Shown: positions 17,694 through 26,957, counted from the first letter of the stretch. The stretch is DNA of 64,000 nucleotides from Candidatus Bathyarchaeota archaeon A05DMB-3 (GCA_019685555.1 JABFQN010000007.1:1-64000), one strand, 5' to 3'. The notes: a model not told the origin generated them from the letters alone. Numbers and translations: made by a program.

Positions 17694-17720
17694 GGTTTAA
17701 CCCATTTTCATATTTAGAAC

Positions 17721-18887
17721 TTAGCTGAAGACAGACTCAACTATGCGTTTCACTGCCGCCTGAATTTCCACGTCATCGCTTGTGGTTCCAACAATTGTTT
17801 CAACTGCTGCTTCGATAGGTGAGCATCCATCAACTATCAGTGTTGCCCAGTTTATTAGGTCTCCTGGAGAAGGTCCATAGGGCAGGTCTCCGTTCTTATA
17901 CTGTCTCCGGAGTTCGGCGCCTACTTGGACTATTTTTTCTGCTGTTTTTGCGTCGACACCGCTTCTTTTTACAATCAATTCCACTTCTTCTGAGGCTATT
18001 TTATCTCCTATGCTTAAGTAGTCGAAGTTTATCCAGACTGACATGCGTCTTCTGAGGGCTGCGTTTAGGGGTTTTGTTCCAACGAACTCTGCGGAAAATG
18101 GGTTCATAGATATTATTAGGTATCCGTAAGGGTGTCTTTGCACTATTTCGTTGTCCTTTTCCGTTAAGACTATGTGCCCCCTTGTGTCTAGAACTGGGTT
18201 AAGCCTTGAAGCTATGTCCTGTTTCATCATGTTTGCCTCGTCCAAATAGAGGATGCCGCCGTTTCTGCACCACATCACTATCTGCCCGTCAACCCAGTTC
18301 TCTTTCCCAAGGCCTATGTATCTCCCGAACAAGTCGTAGGCGGATGTCTGCAGTCCACAGTTTATCTCCCATATGGGCAGCCCGCAAAGCTCAGCAATCA
18401 AATACACTATGTGGGTTTTTCCCGTTCCGCTTGGGCCAACCAACGCGCATTGTTTAAAGTAGTAGAGGGCGCGCACTATCCTTTCAACATAGTTGAAGCC
18501 TCTATCCACATATTCTGGGGTGTTTCTGGGAATGAGGGAACGCACCGATTCTGGAAAAACATATCCTGGATGGAGGTCGTATTTTTCTATACGGTATTTT
18601 TTCCTCAGCTCAGTGTTTGTGTAGGTGTCTGTTGCAGCTGTTTTTGTTATGGAAACCGATATCCTTGTGGTCTTAATTTCGGTTTTTGTCTGTTCTTCTG
18701 TAACGTATGAAGCCTTACCGAGTTTTCTTTTTCCGCCTTGGTGTCCGAAACCGACAGTGACTATTGGTTTTTCTTCCATTTTTTGTTTGTTCTGCGACAA
18801 TGGCGTTCCCTTCTTTTCATTAGTTTTATTGTTTGCAAATGATTTAAATATTACTTCTTGCGATTCAATACGATTAATTAAACCCAC
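17721..18887 (-). CDS. MoxR-family AAA+ ATPase (CbbQ/NorQ-like)
   Basis: In this 388-residue protein the Walker A motif GPSGTGKT is at about residues 151-158, Walker B LYLDEA at 213-218, sensor 1 in LIISMNPF and an arginine-finger region in LNAALRRRM. About 130 residues precede the AAA+ core, including a low-complexity Thr/Lys-rich part, which is longer than usual for MoxR. GTG at 18887 follows the upstream stop directly; ATG at 18779 is an alternative that removes part of the extension. With the VWA protein it forms a typical MoxR-VWA pair placed at the end of an Fe-S assembly operon. Confidence 0.85.
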   Translation of the reverse strand: MGLINRIESQEVIFKSFANNKTNEKKGTPLSQNKQKMEEKPIVTVGFGHQGGKRKLGKASYVTEEQTKTEIKTTRISVSITKTAATDTYTNTELRKKYRIEKYDLHPGYVFPESVRSLIPRNTPEYVDRGFNYVERIVRALYYFKQCALVGPSGTGKTHIVYLIAELCGLPIWEINCGLQTSAYDLFGRYIGLGKENWVDGQIVMWCRNGGILYLDEANMMKQDIASRLNPVLDTRGHIVLTEKDNEIVQRHPYGYLIISMNPFSAEFVGTKPLNAALRRRMSVWINFDYLSIGDKIASEEVELIVKRSGVDAKTAEKIVQVGAELRRQYKNGDLPYGPSPGDLINWATLIVDGCSPIEAAVETIVGTTSDDVEIQAAVKRIVESVFS

Positions 18888-18889
18888 AA

Positions 18890-19168
18890 CTATAACAGAA
18901 GGTCGCTTAAAACCTTGTACAGTTCATTTTTGTCTTTTATTTTTTTGAAGATGACTTTTCCTGTTGCGTATAGGCGGAAGGAAAAATTGCCGTAAGTTAG
19001 GTCGAAGATTATTTTTGCGACTGTTTTTTCCACTTTAGCCTTTTTCAGTATTTTTGCCATTGCTTCGTCTTTTTTGTCGTATTTGAAGTGGACTATGAAG
19101 TCTTTTTCTGCGCCGCAGGCTTCTTCTATTCTGGCTATGTATTCTTGTACGATTGTTTCTGCATTCAT
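18890..19168 (-). CDS. Small uncharacterised protein of the Fe-S operon
   Basis: This 92-residue protein starts MNAETIVQEYIARIEEACG and has one alpha-beta domain with no cysteine pair or membrane segment. The open frame extends upstream into sufS, but the ATG at 19168 overlaps the sufS stop as ATGA, the usual coupled arrangement, so I took that start. It lies between sufS and moxR with almost no spacing. It may be an adaptor between the two modules, which is only a guess from position. Confidence 0.6.
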   Translation of the reverse strand: MNAETIVQEYIARIEEACGAEKDFIVHFKYDKKDEAMAKILKKAKVEKTVAKIIFDLTYGNFSFRLYATGKVIFKKIKDKNELYKVLSDLLL

Positions 19169-20403
19169 AATGATTGTTCTATCTCCTTTAGGGCTTCGAT
19201 GAAGCTGTCTATTTCCTCTTTTGTGTTGTAGATGTAGAAGCTTGCCCTTGCTGATGATGAAAGCTTGAACTTTTGGTGGAGAGGTTGGGCGCAATGGAAG
19301 CCGCTTCTTATCATTATGCCGTAGCTGTCAAGCAGCAAGGCTACATCGTGGGAGTTGAATCCTTCAATGTTGAATGGTATTATGCCACATTTTATCGTTG
19401 AATCTTGGGGGCCGTAAACTGTTGTTTTTTCGCATTCTTTTAGGCGTTTCATGGCGTATTCGGTTAAGGTGCATTCATGAGCTTTCACGTTTTCCATTCC
19501 CAATGTCTTCAAATATTTTACAGCAGCCATTAATCCAACGCCGCCGCAGATGTTTGGGGTTCCAGCCTCAAACTTCCATGGCAAGTCGTTCCAAGAAATT
19601 GTGCATTTACGCGTTTTTGGGTTGAAGGAGACTTCCCTAATCATTTCGCCTCCTCCGTGGAAGGGCTCCATCTTTTCAAGGATTTCCCGTTTTCCGTAGA
19701 GGACTCCTATCCCCGTGGGTCCAAGCATTTTGTGTCCGGAAAAAGCTAGGAAGTCGCAGTCTAGGTCTTTGACTTTTACGGGGATGTGGGGTATGGATTG
19801 GGCTCCGTCCACAAGCATTAGGGCGCCGTTTTCGTGTGCAATTTTTGCAAGGAGTTTTACATCGTTTATAACGCCTGTAACATTTGAGACGTGGGTTACG
19901 CAAACGATTTTCACTTTTGGAGAAAGAGCCTCTTTAAAGGCTTCATGGTTTATGGTGCCATCGTTGTTCACGTCTAGGTATTTGACTTTGAAGCCTTTTA
20001 TTTTTGAGAGGATTTCCCATGGGACTATGTTGCTGTGGTGCTCCATTAGGGTGACTAGAACTTCGTCTCCTTGTTTTAGGCTTTTAAGTCCCCATGAGTA
20101 GGCAACCAGGTTTATGGCTTCTGTTGTGCCTCTGACGAAAACAACTTCTTCCATGCTTCGGGCGCCTATGAACTTAGCTACTTCTCCGTGGGCTTCTTCG
20201 TAAAGCTCTGTTGCCTCAAGAGACAGCGTATGCACCGCCCGATGCACGTTTGCATTGTGCTGTTCATAGTATTCTTTTATGGCATCGATGACTTGTCTTG
20301 GCTTTTGGGAGGTTGCCGCGTTGTCAAAATAGATTAGCGGGTGATTGTTTATTTTCCGTTTCAGTATTGGGAAGTCTTCTCTAACCTTGTAAGGGTCAAA
20401 CAT
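19165..20403 (-). CDS. sufS: Cysteine desulfurase, SufS type
   Basis: This 412-residue PLP enzyme has IYFDNAATSQKPRQVIDAI, MLVDGAQSIPHIPV, the PLP lysine in LAFSGHKMLGPTGIGVLYGK and the catalytic cysteine in IRSGFHCAQPLHQKF, a class II (SufS) arrangement. It removes sulfur from cysteine and passes it as persulfide to a scaffold. It overlaps the iscU-like gene by 1 bp and the next small gene by 4 bp. A second, class I desulfurase sits two genes upstream in the same operon. Confidence 0.93.
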   Translation of the reverse strand: MFDPYKVREDFPILKRKINNHPLIYFDNAATSQKPRQVIDAIKEYYEQHNANVHRAVHTLSLEATELYEEAHGEVAKFIGARSMEEVVFVRGTTEAINLVAYSWGLKSLKQGDEVLVTLMEHHSNIVPWEILSKIKGFKVKYLDVNNDGTINHEAFKEALSPKVKIVCVTHVSNVTGVINDVKLLAKIAHENGALMLVDGAQSIPHIPVKVKDLDCDFLAFSGHKMLGPTGIGVLYGKREILEKMEPFHGGGEMIREVSFNPKTRKCTISWNDLPWKFEAGTPNICGGVGLMAAVKYLKTLGMENVKAHECTLTEYAMKRLKECEKTTVYGPQDSTIKCGIIPFNIEGFNSHDVALLLDSYGIMIRSGFHCAQPLHQKFKLSSSARASFYIYNTKEEIDSFIEALKEIEQSL

Positions 20404-20909
20404 TAGGTGCCCTCTTCCGCCATCTTCATCTTTTTTGATAGAATTCTAGCCAGTTCTTCCTCTTCAAGAGCTTGTTTCTCTTCAAAGGTTAGTTCTTTTG
20501 GCAGCCATTCTGGCGGGATTTGCTTTTTGTTTTTGTAGTAAGCGCGGATGGCGCGTCTTAGGGCTCCTACGGCCAGGATGCCACAGTGAAATTTGACGGC
20601 GGGCAGTCCGCCAACTTCTTCAGCGACACTTTTCCACGTGATTTTCCAAGCGTCTTCAAGCTTCATTCCCTTAACCTTTTCAGTTACAATGCTGGATGTG
20701 GCTATGTTGGCGGCGCATCCGTAACTTTCGAAGGACGCCTTCTCAATGATGTCATGCTCATTAATTTTCAGGTAGAAGGTTATCATGTCTCCGCACTGGG
20801 GGTTTCCAGCTACGGCTGAAACTGTGGCGTCTTCCATTTTTCCAAGGTTTTTCGGGTTTCTGAAAAGTTCGAGGATTTTTTGACTGTAGGGTAATGGCAC
20901 ACGCGACAT
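20403..20909 (-). CDS. iscU: Fe-S cluster scaffold, IscU/NifU N-terminal type
   Basis: This 168-residue protein has the three conserved cysteine sites of the U-type scaffold: AGNPQCGDMITFYLKI, SYGCAANIATSS and VKFHCGILAVGA. The family assembles [2Fe-2S] and [4Fe-4S] clusters from iron and desulfurase-derived sulfur. A charged helical extension of about 45 residues follows the scaffold domain. It is flanked in one operon by a NifS-type (upstream) and a SufS-type (downstream) desulfurase, with 1-bp contacts on both sides. Confidence 0.9.
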   Translation of the reverse strand: MSRVPLPYSQKILELFRNPKNLGKMEDATVSAVAGNPQCGDMITFYLKINEHDIIEKASFESYGCAANIATSSIVTEKVKGMKLEDAWKITWKSVAEEVGGLPAVKFHCGILAVGALRRAIRAYYKNKKQIPPEWLPKELTFEEKQALEEEELARILSKKMKMAEEGT

Positions 20910-20910
20910 T

Positions 20911-22143
20911 TTATTCCACCACCGTTGCGCCTGTTATCCCCCTTAACCTTTCAACAGCTTTAGGCAGCACTTCCAAAACATAGTCTATGTCATCTTCTGT
21001 ATGATAGCGAGTAACCTTCATAAGAATACTGCCATGGGCTTCTTCAAACCTTCTGCCAATTGCCACAAGCACGTGGCTTGGCTGCAAAAGCCTTCTTGTG
21101 CACGCGCTTCCACTGGAAACATAAACGCCGTTAAGGCTTAATTCTATGGTTAAGGCTTCACCTTCACATCGCAAGAAGCTTATGTTAACGTTGTCAGGCG
21201 CCCTCCTTTCGCCTTTAGGCCCATTAAGCCGCACATCCACTATGCTTGCTGTTATCTCCCCAATAAGTTTATCCCGCAGTCTCCGCATATGCGCCCCATT
21301 CTCTTCAAATTTTTGGAAGGCTAGCTCAGAAGCCCTTGCAAAACCAACAATTAAAGGCGTGTTTTCAACTCCGGGCCAAAGCTTTTGTGTTCCAATTTGG
21401 CCTTCTAAAATTCGCTCTATGTTTACGCCTTCTTTCACGTAGAGGGCGCCTATTCCACGGGGGCCTAGAATTTTGTAGCTGCTTATGGTTGCTAAATCCA
21501 CGTCTAGTTCCCGCACATTGAAGGGGATTTTTCCATAGGCGTCGGAGGCGTCTGTGTGGAAAATCGTTTTTGGGTTTTTGTCCTTAACTATTTCCATGGC
21601 TTCTTTAATGGGTTGTATTGTTCCTATTTCATGGTTTACGGTTGAGAAGCTTGCCAGAACCGTTTCCGAATCAACAGCTTCTTTTAGTTTTTCAAGGTTT
21701 ACGAAGCCTTCGCTGTTGACTGGCACCTTCACTATGGAAAAACCATATTTGGTTAGCATTTCCGCCACGTGCACAACGCTTAAGGGTTCAATTTCAGAAA
21801 TCACAATTTTCCTGCCTTTACCCCGCATCTGCAGCGTGGTTCCCAAAAGGGCAAGGTTGTTGGCTTCTGTTTCTCCCGGAGTGAAATTGACCTCTTCAAG
21901 GTTTTTGCAACTTAAGAAACTGGCTATTTTTTGGGCGGACTCCATTATTGCTTCGAAGGCTTCCCAGCCAGGCTTGTGGGTGAGGGTTGGGTTGCCATAG
22001 GCGCGTTGGTTAAAGTATGGAAGCATAGCCTCCAAAACTTCTCTGGGGACAAAACTTGAGTTTTCAATGTCCAAGTAAACTTCACGCCTTAATCCTTCAT
22101 GGGCTTTGAGTAGCTCCCTAACGTTTTCCACCATAAACTTCAA
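20911..22143 (-). CDS. Cysteine desulfurase, NifS/IscS type
   Basis: This 410-residue class I desulfurase-like enzyme has VYLDIENSSFVPREVLEAM, FTPGETEANNLALLG, TIFHTDASDAYGKIPF, the PLP lysine in ISSYKILGPRGIGALY and the mobile-loop cysteine in YVSSGSACTRRLLQPSH. The usual SSHK motif reads SSYK here. The family supplies persulfide sulfur to IscU and tRNA thiolation. It is the first gene of the six-gene operon running to the VWA protein. Divergent hel308 starts 286 bp away. Confidence 0.9.
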   Translation of the reverse strand: MKFMVENVRELLKAHEGLRREVYLDIENSSFVPREVLEAMLPYFNQRAYGNPTLTHKPGWEAFEAIMESAQKIASFLSCKNLEEVNFTPGETEANNLALLGTTLQMRGKGRKIVISEIEPLSVVHVAEMLTKYGFSIVKVPVNSEGFVNLEKLKEAVDSETVLASFSTVNHEIGTIQPIKEAMEIVKDKNPKTIFHTDASDAYGKIPFNVRELDVDLATISSYKILGPRGIGALYVKEGVNIERILEGQIGTQKLWPGVENTPLIVGFARASELAFQKFEENGAHMRRLRDKLIGEITASIVDVRLNGPKGERRAPDNVNISFLRCEGEALTIELSLNGVYVSSGSACTRRLLQPSHVLVAIGRRFEEAHGSILMKVTRYHTEDDIDYVLEVLPKAVERLRGITGATVVE

Positions 22144-22429
22144 GTCCTATGCTTTAACAATAATAGGTTTTAGCTTATAGAAAAGGCATTTGCTGGAAAT
22201 CCGCTTTTCCGCCATATTTGCAATTAATTTCCAGCGACAAATGCGCTACTTCTCTATAGTTTTGGTTGTGGAAAAAGCCAATAGGCTCCTCCCCCTCTAG
22301 ATTTTCCAGTTTAAAGTGATATCAATTTTGCAAAGTTTAATAAAAACCAAAAACTCGACGCTCCGCGTAACGTTTTAAACTAGTGTTGCTCTTTATTGTT
22401 CAGTAAGGAGCATAAACAGGCGTATCTAA

Positions 22430-24661
22430 GTGAAGACTACTGATTTGCTGATTCCAGAGTCTGTTAAGGAAGTTCTTATTAAAAGCGGAATTGTGGAGCT
22501 TTATCCGCCACAAGAAGAAGCCATAAAAGCTGGGGCTTTGGATGGGCGTAATCTTGTTTTGGCTAGTCCAACGGCTTCTGGTAAGACTTTGATTGCTGAG
22601 CTTTGCGCCCTTAAGCATATCCTTGAAAAAGACGGAAAAGTCCTCTATTTGACGCCTTTAAGGGCTTTAGCCAGCGAGAAATATGAGGAGTTTAAGAAGT
22701 ATTCAGCCATAACCAAAAGCGACGGGAAACGAATCAGTGTTGGAATATCTACAGGCGACTATGACAGTTCAGATCCGTGGCTGGAACGCTACGACATTAT
22801 CGTGGCGACAAACGAGAAGGTGGATTCGCTTCTGAGGCATAAAGCCAAATGGATGGACGACATCTCGCTGGTAGTTGCCGACGAAGTGCACCTGCTAAAC
22901 GAGATGGAGCGGGGACCAACCCTAGAAGTTGTTTTAGCCCGGCTCATGCAAACAAACCCAGATATCCAAGTTTTAGCCCTAAGCGCCACAATAAACAATG
23001 TTGAAGAAATTGCAAGCTGGCTTAAAGCTGGCTTCGTCACCACTGAGTGGCGTCCAATAACCCTAAAAGAAGGAACTCTCCTCAACAATGAAATTCAATT
23101 CAAAGACGGTGATGCCAGAAAAATAGAGAGAGAAGCCAAAAACCCCGCCATAAACCTTGCTTTGAACACTGTCAAATCTGGCGGTCAAGCGTTAATTTTT
23201 GCGTCTACAAGGAAAAACTCGGTTACCCTTGCAAAGAAAACTGCGCCTAAAATTGGCGAAGTTTTATCTAAGCCTATGAAAAGGGCTTTGGAACGCGAAG
23301 CTGAAAGAATTCTGACGACTGGTGAAAAAACAAGAATAAGCGAACTGCTTGCAGAACTTGTCAAATGTGGAGTAGCCTTCCACCATGCCGGTTTAGGCGG
23401 CGGGCACAGAAAAATAATTGAAGACGCTTTCCGTGGAGGAAAAATAAAGGTTTTAACCGCCACGCCTACACTGGCTTTCGGCGTGAACCTTCCAGCAAGA
23501 ACCGTGATAATCCACGATTATAGACGATACGAACCTGGATATGGGTACTATCCCATCAGCGTGCTGGAATACAAGCAAATGTGTGGGCGTGCCGGAAGAC
23601 CAAAATACGACAAAATCGGCGAAGCCGTTCTCGTCGCAAGAACAGCCGACGAAGCCGACTATCTCATGGAAAGCTATGTGCTCGCCAAACCTGAACGGAT
23701 ATGGTCTAGGCTTGCCGTAGAACGGATTTTGCGCTCTCATGTTTTGGCTACCGTGGCAGCTGACTATGCTCATACAGAGGCTGGCATTTACGATTTTTTC
23801 GGCAGAACTTTTTACGCCTACCAATATGATGTTGCAGCTATAAAAAACATGATTGCAAAGATTCTGCGTTTCCTTTACGAAGAGGAAATGATTGACGTAA
23901 GCGGCGCTAACATTTACGCCACAAAATTTGGAAAACGGGTAAGCGAGCTCTACATAGACCCAGTTTCAGCCGTTGTAATCCGCAATGCACTGAGACAAAA
24001 ACCCGCCCACCTAACCGACTTCAGCCTCCTCCACATGATAGCCCACACCCCAGACATGCGTCCAATGCTTAGACCATACTCAAGTGAACTGGACAAAGTG
24101 GCGGTTTTCATGGAAGAACGCATAGACGAGTTTATGACGCCGGTGCCCAGCGAATGGGAAGACCGCATAGGCTATGAACAGTTTCTAGGCGAAGTGAAAA
24201 CAGCCATGGTTTTGAAGGCTTGGATTGAAGAAACCAGCGAAGACGAAATAATAGAAAAATTTCATGTGCAGCCCGGCGACCTTTACCGAACAATTGAAAA
24301 CGCCAAGTGGCTGCTTTACACGTCGCATGAACTGGCAGTGTTATTCGGCAACAAAGAAATCCAGCCCCTAACCCTTGAGCTTATGGAAAGAGTAGACAAA
24401 GGCGTGAAAAAAGAGCTTCTACCCCTCGTAAAACTTGAAGGCGTTGGCAGAATCCGCGGACGCATACTATACAACGCTGGATACACTACAATAGACGACT
24501 TGAAACATGCACAGCTCGAAGACTTGATGAAACTGCCCCTAATAGGCCCTAAAATAGCAAAGAAAATCAAAGAGCAGATAGGCGGCTTTGTCAAGAAGGA
24601 AACATGGGAAAAAATCGAAAAAGAAGAAGAATGGAAACAAAAGGCGTTAACTGAATATTGA
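22430..24661 (+). CDS. hel308: Hel308-type Ski2-like DNA helicase
   Basis: This 743-residue SF2 helicase has a Q-like motif YPPQEEAIKAG, Walker A SPTASGKT, DEVH (VVADEVHLL), motif III LSATINN, motif VI QMCGRAGRPKY, a winged-helix/ratchet region, and a C-terminal helix-hairpin-helix (LEGVGRIRGRILYNAG ... LPLIGPKIAKKI). Hel308 unwinds lagging-strand forks and aids replication restart. The length fits the family (about 700-750). The start is GTG at 22430. A TATA-like TTTTAAAC at about 22373 fits transcription start shortly before it. Confidence 0.93.
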   Translation: MKTTDLLIPESVKEVLIKSGIVELYPPQEEAIKAGALDGRNLVLASPTASGKTLIAELCALKHILEKDGKVLYLTPLRALASEKYEEFKKYSAITKSDGKRISVGISTGDYDSSDPWLERYDIIVATNEKVDSLLRHKAKWMDDISLVVADEVHLLNEMERGPTLEVVLARLMQTNPDIQVLALSATINNVEEIASWLKAGFVTTEWRPITLKEGTLLNNEIQFKDGDARKIEREAKNPAINLALNTVKSGGQALIFASTRKNSVTLAKKTAPKIGEVLSKPMKRALEREAERILTTGEKTRISELLAELVKCGVAFHHAGLGGGHRKIIEDAFRGGKIKVLTATPTLAFGVNLPARTVIIHDYRRYEPGYGYYPISVLEYKQMCGRAGRPKYDKIGEAVLVARTADEADYLMESYVLAKPERIWSRLAVERILRSHVLATVAADYAHTEAGIYDFFGRTFYAYQYDVAAIKNMIAKILRFLYEEEMIDVSGANIYATKFGKRVSELYIDPVSAVVIRNALRQKPAHLTDFSLLHMIAHTPDMRPMLRPYSSELDKVAVFMEERIDEFMTPVPSEWEDRIGYEQFLGEVKTAMVLKAWIEETSEDEIIEKFHVQPGDLYRTIENAKWLLYTSHELAVLFGNKEIQPLTLELMERVDKGVKKELLPLVKLEGVGRIRGRILYNAGYTTIDDLKHAQLEDLMKLPLIGPKIAKKIKEQIGGFVKKETWEKIEKEEEWKQKALTEY

Positions 24662-24813
24662 CAAGTTTCGATTAGTAAGACAAGAATGGATTTTTGACAT
24701 ATACTTCGATTGGGCGTTACCAGTGGGAAAATACGAAAGTGACGCTATAAAAATCAAAATGTTGACCCTCTTATTGAGTTTTGCTAAAAATCTTATATTT
24801 TTGATTGCTGCAC

Positions 24814-25482
24814 ATGAAAATGGGTTCCATGGAGAACATTGAAAAGCCTCTTATTGAGACTTTTGGTTTCTACCCACTGGTTATTATACCACTTTCATTT
24901 TATTTCTTTCTATTTTTAGTGGCAATTTATATCCAGAATTTCGGCGGCATTATATTCTTTGGATTATTTTCATTTTTGTTCCTTGTTGGTAGTATAGCCA
25001 AAATTAAAATCTTAAGGGATGGAGTTGTTATAGAAAGACCAGTATTTGGTAAATCTTACTGGAGTTTTTCTGAAGTTAAGCTCAGAGCGAGGGGTAGAAT
25101 CCTAGATTATGGCGGCATGTTCGGCGGTTCGATTATCCCACTAAAATGGAGGCAATGTGCGCAAACAATCACTAGCCTAAAAGCCAGGATTACCCCCGTA
25201 AAAGAAAAACCGATAAGCAGAGCCCTTCCACTTCTTTACATTTTCTTTGCTCCCACAGTAATGTTTATAGCTACCATTATTTCCAGACACTTCCACCTCC
25301 TTATCCCTCCCCTCGTCTGGGCGCTAGCATGGGCGACATGCATAACATTTTCATTTATAGCTCACATCAACTCGTCGCCTGTTCCAATTAAAATAGGAAG
25401 GTTTAACAAAAAGCAATCATCCATCATCGTAGGATTCATAATTGGAGTAATTATGTTCTTTTCGATACTTGCTATAATGTAG
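24814..25482 (+). CDS. Membrane protein with PH-like middle domain
   Basis: This protein of about 222 residues has two hydrophobic segments near the N-terminus, a soluble middle (KILRDGVVIERPVFGKSYWS) that resembles the beta-sheet part of bacterial PH-like domains, and three more hydrophobic segments. I do not recognise the family. The start is uncertain: TTG at 24805 and ATGs at 24814, 24820 and 24829 are all in frame. It stands alone between hel308 and convergent purB. The 143 bp upstream hold no gene. Confidence 0.55.
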   Translation: MKMGSMENIEKPLIETFGFYPLVIIPLSFYFFLFLVAIYIQNFGGIIFFGLFSFLFLVGSIAKIKILRDGVVIERPVFGKSYWSFSEVKLRARGRILDYGGMFGGSIIPLKWRQCAQTITSLKARITPVKEKPISRALPLLYIFFAPTVMFIATIISRHFHLLIPPLVWALAWATCITFSFIAHINSSPVPIKIGRFNKKQSSIIVGFIIGVIMFFSILAIM

Positions 25483-25586
25483 TGAAATTATTAATGTCCA
25501 GAGAGGCTATAATCATAGCCTCTAATCCGCCTTGGGAAACAGTTAAAGTATTTATGAAGTGTGAATCTGTTGGCTGCTCCATAAAA

Positions 25587-26957
25587 TTAATCAGAAAGTC
25601 CTCTGTTTTTGCGTTCTTGCCATGTCTTTTCCATCATGAGCTTAACTTGCTCTATTGCTGTTCCAAGATAATTCCTCGGATTTAAAGCTTCGTCGATTTC
25701 TTTTTCGCTTAGCTTTTTGCTTATAACCTTGTCCTCTAACAGCACTTCTTTGAAGGGATGCTTTTCGATATCGCTTTTTATTGTTAGTTTCCTTAGGAGT
25801 TCGTGGGCTTCTTGTCGGCTTACACCTTTCTTTGTTAAGGCTATCATTACGGCTTCTGACATGGCTCGTCCCTGTGTTAATTCTATGTTTTGGCGCATGC
25901 GCTCTTCGTTAACATATAAGCCAGCTACGATGGTGGTCATTAAAAATAGTATGTAATCTGTTAAAATGCATGCTTCTGGAATTATGAAACGCTCAGCAGA
26001 GGATTGTGTTAAATCGCGTTCATGCCAAGTCACCATATTCTCCAAGGCTGGAATTGTGAGGCTTCTAACCATGCGGGCTAGTCCGCATACGCGTTCGCAT
26101 GTTTCCGGGTTCCGCTTATGAGGCATCGTTGAACTGCCAACTTGTTTTTCTGCTTCAAAAGGTTCAGCAAGTTCCCCTATCTCCGGCCTCTGCAGTTCAC
26201 GGATTTCTGTGGCGAAATTTTCTACACTTGTGGCGATTAACGCCAAAAGGCATATTAACTCAGCGTGGCTGTCCCTCTGCACAATCTGCGTAGAAATGTC
26301 TGCTGGCTTCAAACCCAGTTTCTGCATGACCAATTCTTGAATTTTCATGGCGTGTTCGCCTAAACCCGCCTGTGTTCCCACTGCGCCGCTCATTTTACCA
26401 ACCAGTATGCGTTCTCTGCATTGCCTAAGCCTCTCGATATGCCTTGAGATTTCCCGCATCCAAACGGCGAACTTAAAGCCTAACGTTATGGGCAAAGCGT
26501 GCTGTCCATGGGTTCTGCCCATCATAATTGTTTCCTTATACTGCAGAGCCTTCTCCATTAGGATTTTCTCAAAATCATTCAGTCGCCTTTCAATTATTTC
26601 TAGGGCTTCTTTGAGCTGTAGGGCGTTTGCCGTGTCCACAATGTCATAGCTTGTGGCGCCAAGATGCACATAGGCTCCGCTGGGACCGCTGGCTTCCGCC
26701 AAGGCTCTTACAAGCGCCATAACATCATGCTTAATCTCCCGCTCAATCTCCTTTATTCTTTCAAGTTTAACATTTTTAAGCGACGCAGCCACCATAATTT
26801 TTTCAGCGTCTTCCCGCGGTATGTTGCCCACCTCAGCATGCGCCCAGGCTAACGCTGCTTCTACATCCAACATTTTTTGAACACGGTTTTCCTCTTCGAA
26901 GATTTTACGCATTTCCGACGTGCCGTAACGTCCAGTGTCTATGGGAAGTATGGGCAA
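25587..26957 (-). CDS. purB: Adenylosuccinate lyase
   Basis: This is a 456-residue fumarase/aspartase-superfamily enzyme with LGATSYDIVDTANAL, GRTHGQHALPITLGFK and the signature loop VGSSTMPHKRNPETCE. It cleaves adenylosuccinate and SAICAR in purine synthesis. The open frame extends 89 codons further upstream, but family members begin close to PI(H/D)PIDxRYG. The TTG at 26957 (MPILPIDTGRYG) has GAGGGAG about ten bases upstream, so the longer frame is shadow coding opposite the divergent asnB-like gene. Confidence 0.93.
   Translation of the reverse strand: MPILPIDTGRYGTSEMRKIFEEENRVQKMLDVEAALAWAHAEVGNIPREDAEKIMVAASLKNVKLERIKEIEREIKHDVMALVRALAEASGPSGAYVHLGATSYDIVDTANALQLKEALEIIERRLNDFEKILMEKALQYKETIMMGRTHGQHALPITLGFKFAVWMREISRHIERLRQCRERILVGKMSGAVGTQAGLGEHAMKIQELVMQKLGLKPADISTQIVQRDSHAELICLLALIATSVENFATEIRELQRPEIGELAEPFEAEKQVGSSTMPHKRNPETCERVCGLARMVRSLTIPALENMVTWHERDLTQSSAERFIIPEACILTDYILFLMTTIVAGLYVNEERMRQNIELTQGRAMSEAVMIALTKKGVSRQEAHELLRKLTIKSDIEKHPFKEVLLEDKVISKKLSEKEIDEALNPRNYLGTAIEQVKLMMEKTWQERKNRGLSD

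Noticed and set aside
17721-18887. Gas-vesicle GvpN instead of MoxR
   Set aside because: GvpN is a related AAA+ protein, but no GvpA or other gas-vesicle gene is present, and the adjacent VWA protein fits a MoxR-type pair.
19169-19294. Longer start for the small protein after sufS
   Set aside because: The extra 42 codons lie inside sufS in another frame; the ATGA overlap gives a natural start.
22144-22429. A gene in the longest intergenic gap
   Set aside because: No open frame of useful length or tRNA-like fold was seen; only promoter-like elements and the small AGCC/GGCT stem noted above.
25482-25685. 67-residue open frame on the plus strand
   Set aside because: It overlaps the 3' end of purB in antisense, begins inside the preceding stop and has no recognisable domain or ribosome-binding site.
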